Positions 36,964-48,539 are shown, numbered from the stretch's first letter. The stretch: 64,000 bases of DNA from Lepidurus packardi (GCA_023053545.1 JAKZAN010000005.1:8742001-8806000), one strand, 5' to 3'. The notes: a model not told the origin generated them from the letters alone. A program made the numbers and translations.

Positions 36964-39900
36964 CTATGATCCATACAAAGTTAAGTATCTAAATTATTTT
37001 TACCTTCATAGGGAATGCACGAATCTACAATAATGATTAAGAGCAAACGCTCGGTGGCAGTGAAAATAGATTAAATGAAAAAAATAAAAAAAGGAAAAAG
37101 GGGAGAACGGAAAAAGCTATCAAGTGACACGCGAAAGTTTCCTACCTGACATTAATGCCACGCGATTTTAGGGCGTGGTAATACTCGAAACCCTGGGAGG
37201 GCGGTACCCGTAAGTCATTCTTGCCAATGAGCAGTAAAGTGGGCGCCTTGACTTGATTGACCCATTTCATGGGCGATTTCTCCAACATGGCCGCCAAAAC
37301 GTCACCGTTCATGGGGAACGGATCTTCGTTTCCTTGGCCCATCCCACTTTCCACCATAGACCTAAAAGAGACCCAACCAAACATTACAGATACATAAATA
37401 AGCGTTTTTTTTGTTTTTTTTTTTAACTTACCAATCTGGAATATCTGAAATGGAATACATGGTAGCCAAGTTGGTGACAGGATTTCGTGCAGACACTGCT
37501 TTGTAAAACTCCTGAAAACGGTAAAATGAAAATCGATACGTCCATCATTGTTCCAAATCTCCCAGCCTACCGGGTATTGAGCGCTTAAATGGGCGACGAG
37601 AAAGCCGCCATGTGACCCGCCGAATAGAACCATGCGTTCGCGGTCAAGTAAGGGACATTTCTTCAAGGCTTCCTGAGCCGCTGAATGAACATCCTGTACA
37701 TCCGCCGTGCCAATATGGCCGGGTAAAGCGTTCAAAAAGTCTTCACCAAAACCTAACGATCCTCTATAGTTCACCAGCAAAACTGCATAACCTAAAATAA
37801 GGAAAAAAATGTATATTATACAAACAAATCTTCAAATCGACAAAAGATTTGCATAACGCTTACCCAGCTGAAGGAAAAACAGGTACTCGGCGCGAAACTG
37901 GTCGTTAATCACCGAATGGGGCCCTCCGTGTGGCCACACGATTAACGGCATGCTTCCATTACTCGCGTCTTTCCCCGATTGGGGATAAACCAGCCAAGCA
38001 TCATAGATCGCTTCCCCTTAAAAAATAAAGAGGAAAAAACTAGAATTTTCGTTTAGAAAAGGAGCTGGGAGCCCTTCTCATCATGAATAATCAGCTCCAA
38101 CGAACCTCGTTGGGAAAGCAAGGCGTATGCAATATCCAAATTATCTCCTGGCAAAGCCTGGGGTGGTTGCAAGGGTCTCCAATCCATTTTTTCCTCGCCT
38201 CCCACCTCAGGCATTTTGCCCATGAATAACGTATCTGGGCTCGATAAGGAGTATCCTGCTACGAGCACCAAATCATCCTCCACGTCCAATAAACTCGTTC
38301 CTGTCGATGCTCCAGGCAAAGGTAACCTCAGGATTTTTTTGCTCTCTGTAAACTCGCACCAAAGATCGTTAAAAAAACGAGGAAAAGAATAAAAAAGTTC
38401 CATTCCGAACCTTACCAATATTGACAACAAAAGAAGTAGAATTGCCTTTCAGCGCCGTTGTTAGAACTAGACGTTGGTTATCGCCCAGCCAGCACCTTGG
38501 GGTCACATCAAAATAAAGTCCATTAAAATAATCGTTTTCTTTTTGGACTAGATCGATAATCTTGATTGCCTAAACCGAAAAAAAAATTAATTATAAGATA
38601 CGTATGCTGAGAAATAACTCTTTCGGACTTGAAATGTGCCTTGGGAGACGTCCGACGCGGAGCCAAAGGACCAATCAGCGCAAAACAAGGTCATGCCCGT
38701 ACGGTGGGGGCCAAACGCTTTAGATTGCATAAAAGACAAGCGTTTTCCATCAGGAGAGAACCTGGGAAAGGCCGAGCTCCATTCACGTTGGTGGTTCTCC
38801 ATTAGCAAAGCTATCAGAAGAACCAGAAGCTTAATTGAGCAAGGTAAAAGAGCTAACAGCTTTACTGAAGGAACCGGCTAAAGACGCATAGAAGAGGGAA
38901 CTTGGGCGATTGGTGCAATAAATCAACCCTAAGCGTCTAGGATCATTATCCCACGCTACTCCCACCACTCCATCGCTTTGGGGAGACCATGTTACCTAGA
39001 ATAACAGCGCGTTAACACTCGTTTACATAATTTAGGGCAATTTCCCGTTCGTTTAACCTGTCCAGGTGAATAAGTGGATGGAATGTTTTCCAGGACTGTG
39101 ACAGGAGAAGGATTTTCAGTGCAAGCTTTAAGATCGAAGATGCAAATCATGGGCTGGTGCTTGCCTGCTAACTGTTCTCCCCAGTCTTCCACATAATCAT
39201 ATTCTTTTCCCTAGAAGCATGAAAAGAAAAAGAAATACGACATCAACCACACATTAGTGTGCAAAAGAGTAACGTTTTACCCAGAGTTTTGGCTCTGCTC
39301 CAATTTGGTCAGGCGTATACTTGGAAAAGGGTTCCTTGGGAGCAACTTTCTTCTCAGCTAGGTACAAAAGCTTGGTTTCGTCTCGCGAAAACTCTAATGA
39401 CCCAAAAACTCCTGTGAATGTAGCCGAATGAATATTTAGTTGCTATATTCATTTTTTGTGTTTTTATTCGTCGTAAAGTATAAATACAAGAACCAGAGCA
39501 GCATTAAATTACCATCAGTGTAGACTCGACCATGGCTTTTAAATGATGCCATATCCCATGAATCTTTTAAGTAACGATCTTCCCATAGTTCCAAAAACTG
39601 TTTGGATGGGCCATTGCCAACAGGCACTTCAGTAATGACAGCCATATAACGCTCAGAAGGAGAAAAGGCCACTAATTTCCTACGACAGTAATTAAGTATC
39701 AATAAAAAAAAGTCCCCAAATGTGCCCTAGTTTTATAAGTAATTACCTGGAAGATACATCGTGTGTAGTGCCTTTGCTTAGTAAAGTAAGCTCGTTTTTC
39801 TTGATGGCTAAAGTCTCCTCCAATTTGCGCGATTCACCAAGGCAAACGTCCCGCTGGGTCCAACGGGCTACAGCATGAATACACTCGGAAGATTTGGCAC

Positions 39901-40000
39901 TATCACAACTAATTATTGGACCACAGCTTTTGAAAATACGAGCAGAACTCAAGCTCGCTACTCGAGATGCTTGTTTAAAACTGTGAATAATTTCTTCCAT
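36435..40000 (-). CDS. APEH: Acylaminoacyl-peptide hydrolase (oxidised protein hydrolase)
   Basis: Coding exons: 40000-39747, 39679-39513, 39411-39281, 39210-39058, 38995-38866, 38810-38629, 38569-38416, 38345-38073, 38016-37864, 37791-37571, 37511-37432, 37361-37146, 36534-36435; 737 residues (human 732). The N-terminal two thirds form the seven-bladed propeller (e.g. [39 protein letters not shown]). The C-terminal S9 hydrolase domain has the oxyanion HGGPHS, nucleophile GGSHGG, acid KNDLRVP and base His in YDDCHPLS. This cytosolic enzyme removes N-acylated residues from peptides and degrades oxidised proteins. The intron between 38073 and 38016 lacks an obvious GT at that point (GC donor, or GT at 38105 making the protein 11 residues shorter). 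The final acceptor was chosen as AAAG/GTTATTGCAG because it restores VRLLQYDD in frame. Confidence 0.95.
36707..37040. repeat. Duplicated hairpin unit with poly-G tract (last APEH intron)
   Basis: Two copies, about 159 bp apart, each carry a perfect 14-bp stem TCGCCTATTGTCGT / ACGACAATAGGCGA (36714-36727 with 36739-36752; 36873-36886 with 36898-36911) followed by AAAGCCTACGTCGTT. Both are followed by related sequence with CTTCATAG and GCACGAAT. The second copy has a run of 32 G at 36932-36963 where the first has AT-rich sequence. Confidence 0.8.
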
Positions 40001-40625
40001 AGTTTACTTCTACTTTAAACAACTTAAAAACAACAGGAACATGTAAACATGTGACTAATGCGCTGTCTTGATCACGTGTTTGCTGTCAGTGTCGAGTCAA
40101 GGTCACTACACGGGACTAAACGGATTTGAAACGATGAAACGGATTTTCTTTTACTCGTTTCTAATTATAATAATTATTAATGAATAAAAAAACCTTTACT
40201 AGATGCATTTGTGTCCTAGCTCAAAGAGCAAGTATGGATATTATTCTCATTTTCAGGATATTTGACAAGAAATCCGAAGGAGTGGCTTTTTTTTTTTATC
40301 CAAAGGCATTTAGTTCTCTCCGTTCATATTGGCATTTCTCTGGAGTGCCTCTTCTTGATTAGCAATACTGTCTAGTTCTAAGATATTTTCTGCAAACCAA
40401 AAGATGGTTGTTTCGCTTCTCTTTACTCATTTTGATAACGTATACAGAAGAATGGTATTTAGTGGTTAGAGATTGGTGTTCTAGCGAGCGATTTGATGCA
40501 ATATAGCATATCCAAGACAAAAATCGATTAAGCTGTATCGGACACTTTTACTATCGATGATAAAGAAAATCGATCACTTTCAGTGTTTTCAAGCAACACG
40601 TTCTTGTGCATTAAAAACAAACGAA

Positions 40626-41709
40626 ATGTCCGACAAAAAAACGCTTAGTTCAGGATTAACACCTGTATCTAAGTCAACAAAACTAAGTTTAACAAAGAAA
40701 AAGATTGAGTCGCCACTCGCCAAATATCCTTTTACACATTTCTGTATTACATTGTTAATTAATTAATTTTCGAGTTCTACGTGCAGGTTATATGTAGTAG
40801 AATATACATACGATATTTTATCGACGGTAAAAATCTAAATAATAATAATTACTTGCACTATGACATTAGATCCTTAACTTACTTTATATACGTACAATAA
40901 CGCTGGGCAATTACTCTGTATCATATGCAACACCGTGGTGAAAAGCGAATTGGTATGGACCGCCCACATTAATGGCCGGCAACACCGCGAGAACCTCTCA
41001 GCCTTAAAAGAGAGGAAAGAAAAGCCGAAACAACCCGAAACTGCCGTCCCAGCTCCCGTCAAGCGAAAACATGAACAAGATAATCCAACGTTCAAAGTAC
41101 CCGCTGCAAGTCCCAATCGAAACACCAAGTCGGCGCTTCCCTCAGATTTCTTCGAATCCTCTAACGCCAAGCCGCCTAAACCCATTAAAAGCATCTTAAA
41201 AAACAGTTCTTCAAATACACCGCCAATTGCTACCCAAAACCAAGGTCTTCCCACTCCTCAAATCGTCCAACCCAGTCCAAGCGTAGAAAAGGGTCCCATT
41301 CCTGCTGGATTCTTTGACGATCCTATGGCAGATGCCAAAGCTCGACAAATTGAATACAAAGATCCCAGCCAAGAGGAATGGGATAAATTCACAAAAGAGA
41401 TAGCAGAGGCTGAGCTTGAAGCCCGGACATTAGTCGAAGAAGACGTCGAGGAGGCTGGGAAAGAACGTACGTTAGAAGAAATTGACGATCAATTAGATAA
41501 TTGGTCAAGGTAAAAAAAAGAAAAAAAAATACGAAACGCAAGTTAAGCGACTCTGTTTTTTAAATAGGGTGGTAAATCTCGTGAAGAAGAAGGAAGCATT
41601 GCTTACCAAACGGACTACTCCGACTAGCCATGAAGATTCTTCGTCTAGTGCTGATGAAGAAGAGTGTTCCGAATTTTTGGATTGGCGGTCCAAAAAGACA
41701 TTTCGATAG
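40626..41709 (+). CDS. ZNF830: ZNF830 (CCDC16/Omcg1)-like zinc-finger splicing factor
   Basis: Coding exons 40626-40723, 40892-41509, 41568-41709; 285 residues (human 372). The N terminus has KKKIESPLAKYNNAGQLLC, as in ZNF830 (SPFAKYN..GQLSC). It is followed by one C2H2 finger CIICNTVV...HINGRQH (matrin/U1 type). Further shared blocks are SALPSDFF, IPAGFFDDP, EEWDKFTKEI, an acidic coiled-coil segment and the C-terminal FLDWRSK. The human protein is nuclear, linked to spliceosome function and genome stability. Exon 1 to exon 2 uses a U12-type AT-AC intron: donor ATATCCTTTT at 40724, branch TCCTTAAC at 40871, acceptor TATATAC ending 40891. No GT-AG alternative restores the conserved AKYNN junction. 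Divergent from APEH, 626 bp between start codons. Confidence 0.92.
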
Positions 41710-41749
41710 TAGAATGTTTCAAAAAGAGCGAACAGAGATTTTGACATAC

Positions 41750-41755
41750 AATAAA
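41750..41755 (+). terminator. Poly(A) signal of ZNF830
   Basis: AATAAA 41 bp after the stop. Confidence 0.6.
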
Positions 41756-41785
41756 CACTTTCCATACAATTGCCATGTAGTTTTT

Positions 41786-41791
41786 TTTATT
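41786..41791 (-). terminator. Possible poly(A) signal of the tetraspanin (distal isoform)
   Basis: AATAAA on the minus strand, about 230 bp beyond the distal stop codon. Cleavage 10-30 bp past it would fall around the ZNF830 poly(A) site, so the convergent 3' ends would meet or overlap. Confidence 0.4.
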
Positions 41792-42017
41792 ACTCTGAAT
41801 CCATCAAAATGGGACAAGGAAAATGTGTGAAGAAATATAGACAGAAACAAGCCAACAAACTATTAACCTGAATAAAAAAAATTCGTTAGGATTTTCTTCT
41901 TTTCGGCTGCCAAGGAAGTTTTCTAAAAAATCGAATGTTTTTGCACAGCGGAATGCTTTGAAGATTGAAAAACCCGACAATCACCGCCACATAGACACCT
42001 CCTTTCGACCCAATTAT

Positions 42018-42083
42018 TTAGTCCAATTGCGTAACAGGACTCATCATGTTACGGTAGCGGTACACGGTAATGAATCCAGCCAA
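42018..42083 (-). CDS. TSPAN13/31: Alternative distal last exon of the TSPAN13/31 tetraspanin
   Basis: Preceded by an acceptor (TTTTTACTACAG) and in the same phase (0) as the proximal last exon, so it can replace it after the exon at 42579. It encodes 21 residues and a stop. The end of the fourth span is followed by YRYRNMMSPVTQLD, keeping the YRYRN membrane-exit motif but with a different cytoplasmic tail. The similarity of the two exons argues for exon duplication and mutually exclusive use. Confidence 0.75.
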   Translation of the reverse strand: MAGFITVYRYRNMMSPVTQLD

Positions 42084-42292
42084 CTGTAGTAAAAATTAAA
42101 AGAAAATTTAATAGACAATCCATCGTTTTCTCCTGCAAAACAACACAAGAAAGTCCCGAAAAAAAAAAGCATTTCCAAACTAAAGAATAACTGTTTTTAT
42201 GGACCTAAAATTAAGTTTGGGGTTAATACCTGATATTTTTAATACAATTTTCTCTGTGTGATGCCTTTCATGTTATGATTTGCAGTTTTTGG

Positions 42293-43389
42293 TTAGAGGA
42301 AAGCAGAAGGGTTAGCCCGTGGATCCTTTTGGTTTCGGTAGCGGACAGTCAACCACACGCCCACAAACTGGTACAGCATATGGAAAGTGGTTAAACAAGA
42401 AACAAGAAACACGCAAACCACAAAAGTAACAGAAGTGACACGAAAGAGACAAAATCACCCAAGCCAGAATCGAATTTAGGGAATGTGAGGGGAGTGATTC
42501 ACATCAAAACCCGTCCAGAAAGCCAGGTTATTATGTGCAACTAAATCTTTTAAAGTGATAAGTTTTATTCAAATTTACCTCGGTAAAGGAAAAGAAAAGT
42601 CCAACTCCTCCAGAGGCACGGAAAGCGGAGCTGATCATTTCGTGAGTTTTACTCCAGCAATATTGACATACTTTCCTGTCAGGTTCTCCATTCGAATCAA
42701 CTGGGCACTGAAATTGTTTCCAAATTAATTACATAGAAAGTTCAACAAATGATCTATAACATACCGCTTTGGAATTATGGCAAGTAGCGTTCTTATAGTT
42801 CATATTGTCAGAATCGAAGCCACAACAGTCGAAGGTGTCCTGGAAAGTTTCCAGCGTATTATTATCCGTGTTTTCCCAAGCTTGTGCCGCCAAAAAGTGT
42901 TGTTGATCTTCATTAAATGCCAAACAGGCACAGGCTATGCTGAATTGGATGATGAACAGCAAGAAAAGGACCACCATATACTGAAACAAAACGAAGAAAA
43001 ATTTAAAGACCTTAAACTTACGAGTTTTCTGTTTCTTCCAAAATCGAAGACATTTTTTCTTTTCCTTAAAAAAAAATAAAGGCTTACGAAGAAAAGAAGA
43101 ACTTGGTGATGTTTTACTGTTCCAATTAAGCCCAGAATGGCTATCATCAAGAGGAAAACGCCACAAGCAACGATACCGCCCACGATTGGTACGCTGGAAA
43201 CATATCCCACAGTTTGGCTGTACGTCCCAACGCCAATTAAAATGAATCCAACCAACTAGAAAATGAATCCAACCGACAAATAGTTAATAATTTGGCCATT
43301 TTTTAATAAACTGACGCACTAATACTTACGATATAGAAGATGTTGAGCGCAAAAAGCGAGTTTTTAGAACAAGTGAATCCGCCACACAT
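42293..43389 (-). CDS. TSPAN13/31: Tetraspanin, TSPAN13/TSPAN31 group (proximal last exon)
   Basis: Coding exons: 43389-43330, 43255-43088, 42980-42765, 42707-42579, 42367-42293; 215 residues (human TSPAN13 204). It starts [20 protein letters not shown], almost the TSPAN13/31 start. Four membrane spans are visible. The loop between spans 1 and 2 is short, and [13 protein letters not shown] is highly conserved. The large loop contains DCCGFD plus further Cys residues including [15 protein letters not shown] leads into the last span. The last exon ends [15 protein letters not shown], which matches my memory of the vertebrate TSPAN13 C terminus almost residue for residue. Plasma-membrane or secretory-pathway scaffold. 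A second, distal last exon exists at 42083-42018. Confidence 0.95.
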
Positions 43390-45688
43390 GATTGCTGCTT
43401 TTTTGCTGAGAGAACAATTGGACTGAATGTAGTGAACGTCCGGACTAGATTTGACGAAAGGGTTTCTGCGAAAATCAAGAAAATCAGCGATTTTATCTAG
43501 ATTCAGATAAAAAGTGACAAAAGTAAGTGACACATATGCTATGTCTAGTCAACGAAATGGGAGGGCCCACAAGTGACTCAACAGCTGAACACGACTGCAA
43601 CACAGAATAACGTCCTTATCTTATCTTGAATTTCAGTACGTTCTAAACAAAGATGCGTAAGAAAAGCTGACGGGCGGGCTATAAATCACAAACAAGAGAT
43701 AAGCCGTAAGGTACGCTAGCGGTTTATTTTGCAACCGTTAAACTACCTGAAAAGTAAATACGATTTTTGTGGAATATGGAAAAATACGAAATAAAGCTAG
43801 CTAACGCTAATTTACTACTATGCTAATAATGGTACTCGTGTACTTACTTTAACCAGAAACCACACAATTAGCCCGCAAGCCACGTAAGCTCCTTGTCACC
43901 GTCTGTCAGCTTCAGCCTCTTTATCGAAAACATACGTCCTTAGGTAAAGAACCTCGAGTTACCTCAAAAACTTCAGTTCGCAGTTTACCAGCTGTGGTAA
44001 AACCGGGCAACGTGAAATGGTAAAATGCGAAACAAAGTTAATTAGGAAAATTGTCTCAACATATGCAAAATTAAAGGGAGTAAAATTAACAAGACAAAGT
44101 GTAATGTCAAAATATTCTAAAAAAAGGAAGTAAGGTAAAGAAGACCTAAAACTAGATGAAAAAAGACCGATAACCCAGGAGAAACCAGACGATTCCCTGT
44201 AGATCATTCAGCACGAGGATACGTTCATCGAATAGACTGATCCCCGTAATTTGGCTAAAAATAGTTGAAAAATACCTAAAAATGGACCAACATAATTGAA
44301 AAAAGACCTATAAGTCAAAAGAAATCAGACAGTTCTCCTCATTCCTCGTAGACGGTTCTCCGCATTCTTCGTAGAACGAAGAACATGCGTTCCTCGAATT
44401 GACAAACTGAAAATAAAACGGTAGCAAATTACCTGACATGTAGTAGGATTGGTTTCTATTCACATAATGGCTGGCGTGATCTAATTTACGCCACTATGTA
44501 ACCTTTATACTGTGGTTTTAATCAGTGACTTGGGGAAAGGAAACGATTCCTCGACCTTATTCTTACCTCGACCTCGCAAACACTCGGACTTCCAAAAGTT
44601 TGAACTCGAACTTTGTCATGGGCAGACAATCGTGAAAACACCACGGAACTGAAGAAAGGTCATCACGAGACAACACGGAGCACAGGCCTATGTAAAAAAC
44701 AGAAATTAAAAAATTTAAGGAATTTGTTCAATGGGCGACGACGGTGCCATGGGCGAAGTTCAATGAACGAGGCGGCTGAGGGAAAGAGATACTACTACAC
44801 ACACTTAACACTCTTTCGTCGTTGGACTTGTCTTGACGCACTAGGAATTGAAGACAGGACACAAAGGAATCATAAGAATGAGCCAAATGCTTCCACAGAT
44901 GAAACTGCTATTCCTGTCTGGGCTGCGTTCATCAGTAGAAGCTTCCCAAACCCGTTGACTACCCGTGACCCCAGAAAAGCTTTGTTGTTACCACCGAACA
45001 CCTAACGAATGGCAAAAACGAAGACTTTTCTCCACCAGGAAGTCAAAAGTTGCGGGAAAAGACCTAACCGGCCACAACACTTGAACTGCGGGCATTCCTG
45101 TTCCTTCTGGTTCTCCTGATTCCCACAGAGGGTTAATTAGCTGCCTCCAAGCAGCAGAATATCAGCTTAGCAGACTAAAGTTGGATGTTTTCATCTGCAG
45201 AGGATGACGGAAGGCCAGGGATGAAGTAGGCTAAGCGCGACGGAAATGTTCGTTGGAGAGAAAAAGACCACTGCACACTTAACACCGCACTTTTTTTGAG
45301 TGGCGTAGTCCTGACCAGCTTTAATTAGCACTTGAACTAATCCACACATAGACACAGAAAACGAGAAATTATCTGCCGTATCTTCGCGTCTTTTCGCTTT
45401 TTGGCCTAGGTACGTTGGTGTGATCTAATTTCATTAGCCGGTAAAGGTTATACAGTCGGAGATTCATTTTAGCGGTTTAATAACGTTATTCACACTAGCT
45501 ATGCTCAAATCTAAGACATACGGGGCTATATCGAATTGCCTACCAATCAGAATCAGAACAGTTCCCAGTCCAGTTCGCATTCCATAACTCGCTGTTCGCG
45601 TCTGAGGAAACCCGGCAACAGGGGCGGGAACACAGTGCAGACCCACCACTCGCCATTCCTCGCAAGGGGAACATCAAAACACCGAGAA
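43390..45688. other. Intergenic between the tetraspanin and SNX starts (head to head)
   Basis: Should contain both promoters. An imperfect direct repeat starts with GAAAAAAGACC at about 44158 and 44298. The frame at 44613-45005 has no family resemblance and no ATG start. The sequence 45536-45688 is open in frame with the SNX start but looks like 5' UTR. Confidence 0.4.
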
Positions 45689-47723
45689 ATGGCAGCAATT
45701 GGTGCCGTCTTAGATATTTCAGGTTCTTCTAATACGATTGACGAAAGCCAAGACGTGAAAACGAAGCTTTTAGATATCTCAAAAACCCCTGGTCTCAATG
45801 CCTTAGTAACTTCGATCGTCTCTTTTTATTTTTATCCAAACCTCATTAGCCTTTTATTTGTTAAAAAATAGGGTAAATCATCATCTGTGGATAGTGTGCT
45901 GTCCTTTCAAAATGAAGAGTTGACAGGTCCAGCAGAATTCTGCATCACGGACGTCCGCGACTTGCAAATCTGCGTAGATAACCCACAAAAGCATTCAACA
46001 GGCTTGGAAACGTTTATTACGTTCCGTGTTACCACCAAAGTACCCCAGACTTCTTTTAAACGCTTAAACTAAGTTACAGATAATTAACCTTGTTATTTAT
46101 AGACTTCGCGAGCGGAATTTGACCAGACGGAATATGTCGTCCGCCGGAGATACAATGATTTTGCATGGTTGCGAGCCCGTTTTGTCGAAGCCTTTCCTAC
46201 TCAAATCATTCCAGTAGACGTTTCTGAAGATAATATTTAGGAGACGTACATAATATTTTTGTATAAGTAGCCCTTGCCGGAAAAACACACATTACGGGAG
46301 CAAATTGATCGTTACGACCAGAACTTTATCAAATCACGAATGATGCTACTGAATCGCTTCTTGAATCGCTTTGCGGATCACCCTGTTTTAAGCTACGATA
46401 GGACTCTTAAAGGATTTCTCACTGCCAAGCAAGCGGTAAACTTAAATGGTTTCCAAAGTACCTTCCTAATCACAAGATAAATACTTAAAATTACCACTAA
46501 AGCGTTTAAATTAAACTTGGGTTATTAAAATGTCACAAAAGAAAGCTTAGAAAATATCAATTTTAGACAATCAAGCATTTTACTAATAGCTTTTTACTAG
46601 CTACTAATGATGCCGTTTCTTTTTTAGGAGTTTTCGGTTATGCGGAAAAATGGGCCAGGAATCTTGCTTAGGATGTCCGAATCCTTCACTAATTTAGCTG
46701 CCACGTATATGGTTAAAGAAAGGACACTAGAATTCGAGAAACTGTATGATTATGTTTGCAAACTGGGATCCAAGTTGGGTGCCATGGATAAAATCGCTAG
46801 TCGAATTCATAAAGAACGCCACGGTTAGCTAATTACTGTAATTCGTTCACCAGTTCCAAAAGCTTTTTTTAAAACCTAGAGTATTGGCAAGTACTGCAAC
46901 AACTCCAGCCAGTTTTATCCTTGTGGGGAGCCACGGAGCAAGATTTGAGTCCTGCTATTTCAATCACATCTCAAGCTATTAGTCAGTCAGCTGCTGCAGT
47001 GAGGAATGTGCTGGATAATCACAAAGAGAAAGTCGCTTTGGTATATCTAAAATATATATAAATGAATTATATTTAAATTGTACTATATAAATCTAGCCTT
47101 TGAAAGAATATGTGTTGTATGTGGATGCTGTAAAAGATGCGGTGAATCGCAGGGATGCCGCTCAAATCGAGTACGAGTTAACTATGGATGATCTTTGTAA
47201 GAACAAGCAAGAGCAAGAAAAGGTAAAATGTTTTATTAAATTTCGTGCAATATTTGAAATGGATCATTTCTTAGTTGGAAAGTGATTCCCTAACCGAGCA
47301 AGGATTCACGTTCGGATTGAACATGTGGAAAAGTCCTGAAGAATTAGCGGTCGATAAGAAGCTTAGCTTGGTTAAATCCGAGAAGAATCTTCGTCAACAA
47401 GTAGAAGTAATAACTTTTTGTATTGCGCAGAAAAATCGATTTTTTGCTAACGTGGCAGTTTAGATTAATCGGGACAAAATGGAGTACGCAAATGAGAACT
47501 TACGAGCGGATTTTGAGCGTTGGAATCGGATAAAGAAAGATGAGCTCAAGGCTATTTTGCTGTCTATGGCTGACGAACAAATCGAGTTATATTCTAAGGT
47601 AATACTACGTTTAATTATATTTTAGTATTAAAATGTATCGTGTTATATTAGTCTTTGGAAGCTTGGCGAAATGCATTGCCTCTTATCAAGAACGGTATGG
47701 ATAATAAAGACAATCGCAGTTAA
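45689..47723 (+). CDS. SNX30/SNX7: Sorting nexin, SNX7/SNX30 group
   Basis: Coding exons: 45689-45805, 45872-46039, 46103-46213, 46271-46435, 46628-46823, 46880-47040, 47097-47222, 47275-47406, 47464-47598, 47652-47723; 460 residues (human SNX30 437). The PX domain (about 55-175) has LQICVDNPQKHSTGLETFITFRV in two conserved blocks, YVVRRRYNDFAWLR (phosphoinositide-binding Arg and RRYxDF), PLPEKH and FLNRFADHPVLS. A BAR-type helical region (about 190-450) includes GPGILLRMSESF, KIASRIHKERHEYW, YVLYVDAVKDAVNRRDAAQ and LRADFERWNRIKKDEL. Such PX-BAR proteins tubulate endosomes and act in SNX4-type recycling and autophagy. VPS26 of retromer lies next on the same strand, possibly by chance. An upstream in-frame ATG-less extension is treated as UTR. 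Confidence 0.94.
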
Positions 47724-48020
47724 AGTGTATGTTTCTAATTTATCTTTCCACACACTCATACATACGGCATATTCTGTCGAAATGTTCCAACTCTATCGTT
47801 TCCTGCACCTCCGTGATATTGCTTTATAAATTTTGGGTGTAAATACAAAACCCTCTCGAACAATAGTCCCACAAGTCGTGTTTGAAGATTTCTTAATTCA
47901 GGTCTATAGAAGGTGAGAAATCAAACATAGGCACATTCGGATTCGTCGCATAACTCTGGATCACACTGCCAAACGTAGACGAAAACGAGGAACGGACGAA
48001 AAGGAAATTCGCTGTTGAAA
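47724..48020. other. SNX 3' flank
   Basis: Just under 300 bp. No further gene; T-rich with a possible SNX 3' UTR. Sequence from about 47990 begins the fold-back element arm region. Confidence 0.35.
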
Positions 48021-48539
48021 GGAAATTTCGGGACGTAGACACAAGGACGACTCGACAATTGGACTACGGTGTACCCGACAAAAGGAATATGGGCCCGACT
48101 TAAGGACTGCAAGCCCCGACTTAGGGACTACGGACCCCGACAAAAGGACTTCGGTTCTATAATCTTTCAAGGGACCAGTAGCATTTCGAGTTCAAAATCT
48201 CTTCTTATTGGTTTAGCGCCAAAGAGATTAAAGACCCCGACGTAAGGACTACAAAACCCTAACCTATCCTAAACTAACCTAGTCCTAACCTAACCAAAAC
48301 TAGTCATAACATAACCTAACCTAACCTAGTCCTAACCTAACCTAACTAACCTAGTCCTAACCTAGCCAATGAGAAGATATTTTTTGATCTCGAAATGCTA
48401 TTGGTCCCTTGAAAGATTATGGAATCAAAGTGTTTTTGTCGAGGCTTGTACTCCTTAAGTCGGGGACCGTAGTCCTTTTGTCGGGTACACCGTAGTCCTA
48501 TTGTCGAGTCGTCCCAATGTTGCGTTGCCGAAATTTCCT
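48021..48539. repeat. Fold-back element with a telomere-like (CCTAA)n core
   Basis: The left arm (48021-48216) and right arm (48364-48539) are reverse complements with gaps. Shared blocks, read inwards, are GGAAATTTCGG, GGACGACTCGACAAT, GGACTACGGTGTACCCGACA, AATCTTTCAAGGGACCA and TAGCATTTCGAG. Inside the arms a 20-24 bp minisatellite (GGACTACGG..CCCCGAC) is repeated. The core, 48256-48366, is made of CCTAACCTAA and CCTAGTCCTAA units, resembling the arthropod TTAGG telomere repeat. No coding frame. Confidence 0.75.

Noticed and set aside
44613-45005. 130-residue frame on the plus strand
   Set aside because: No ATG start, no splice context, no family resemblance; sits in the 5' region between two genes.
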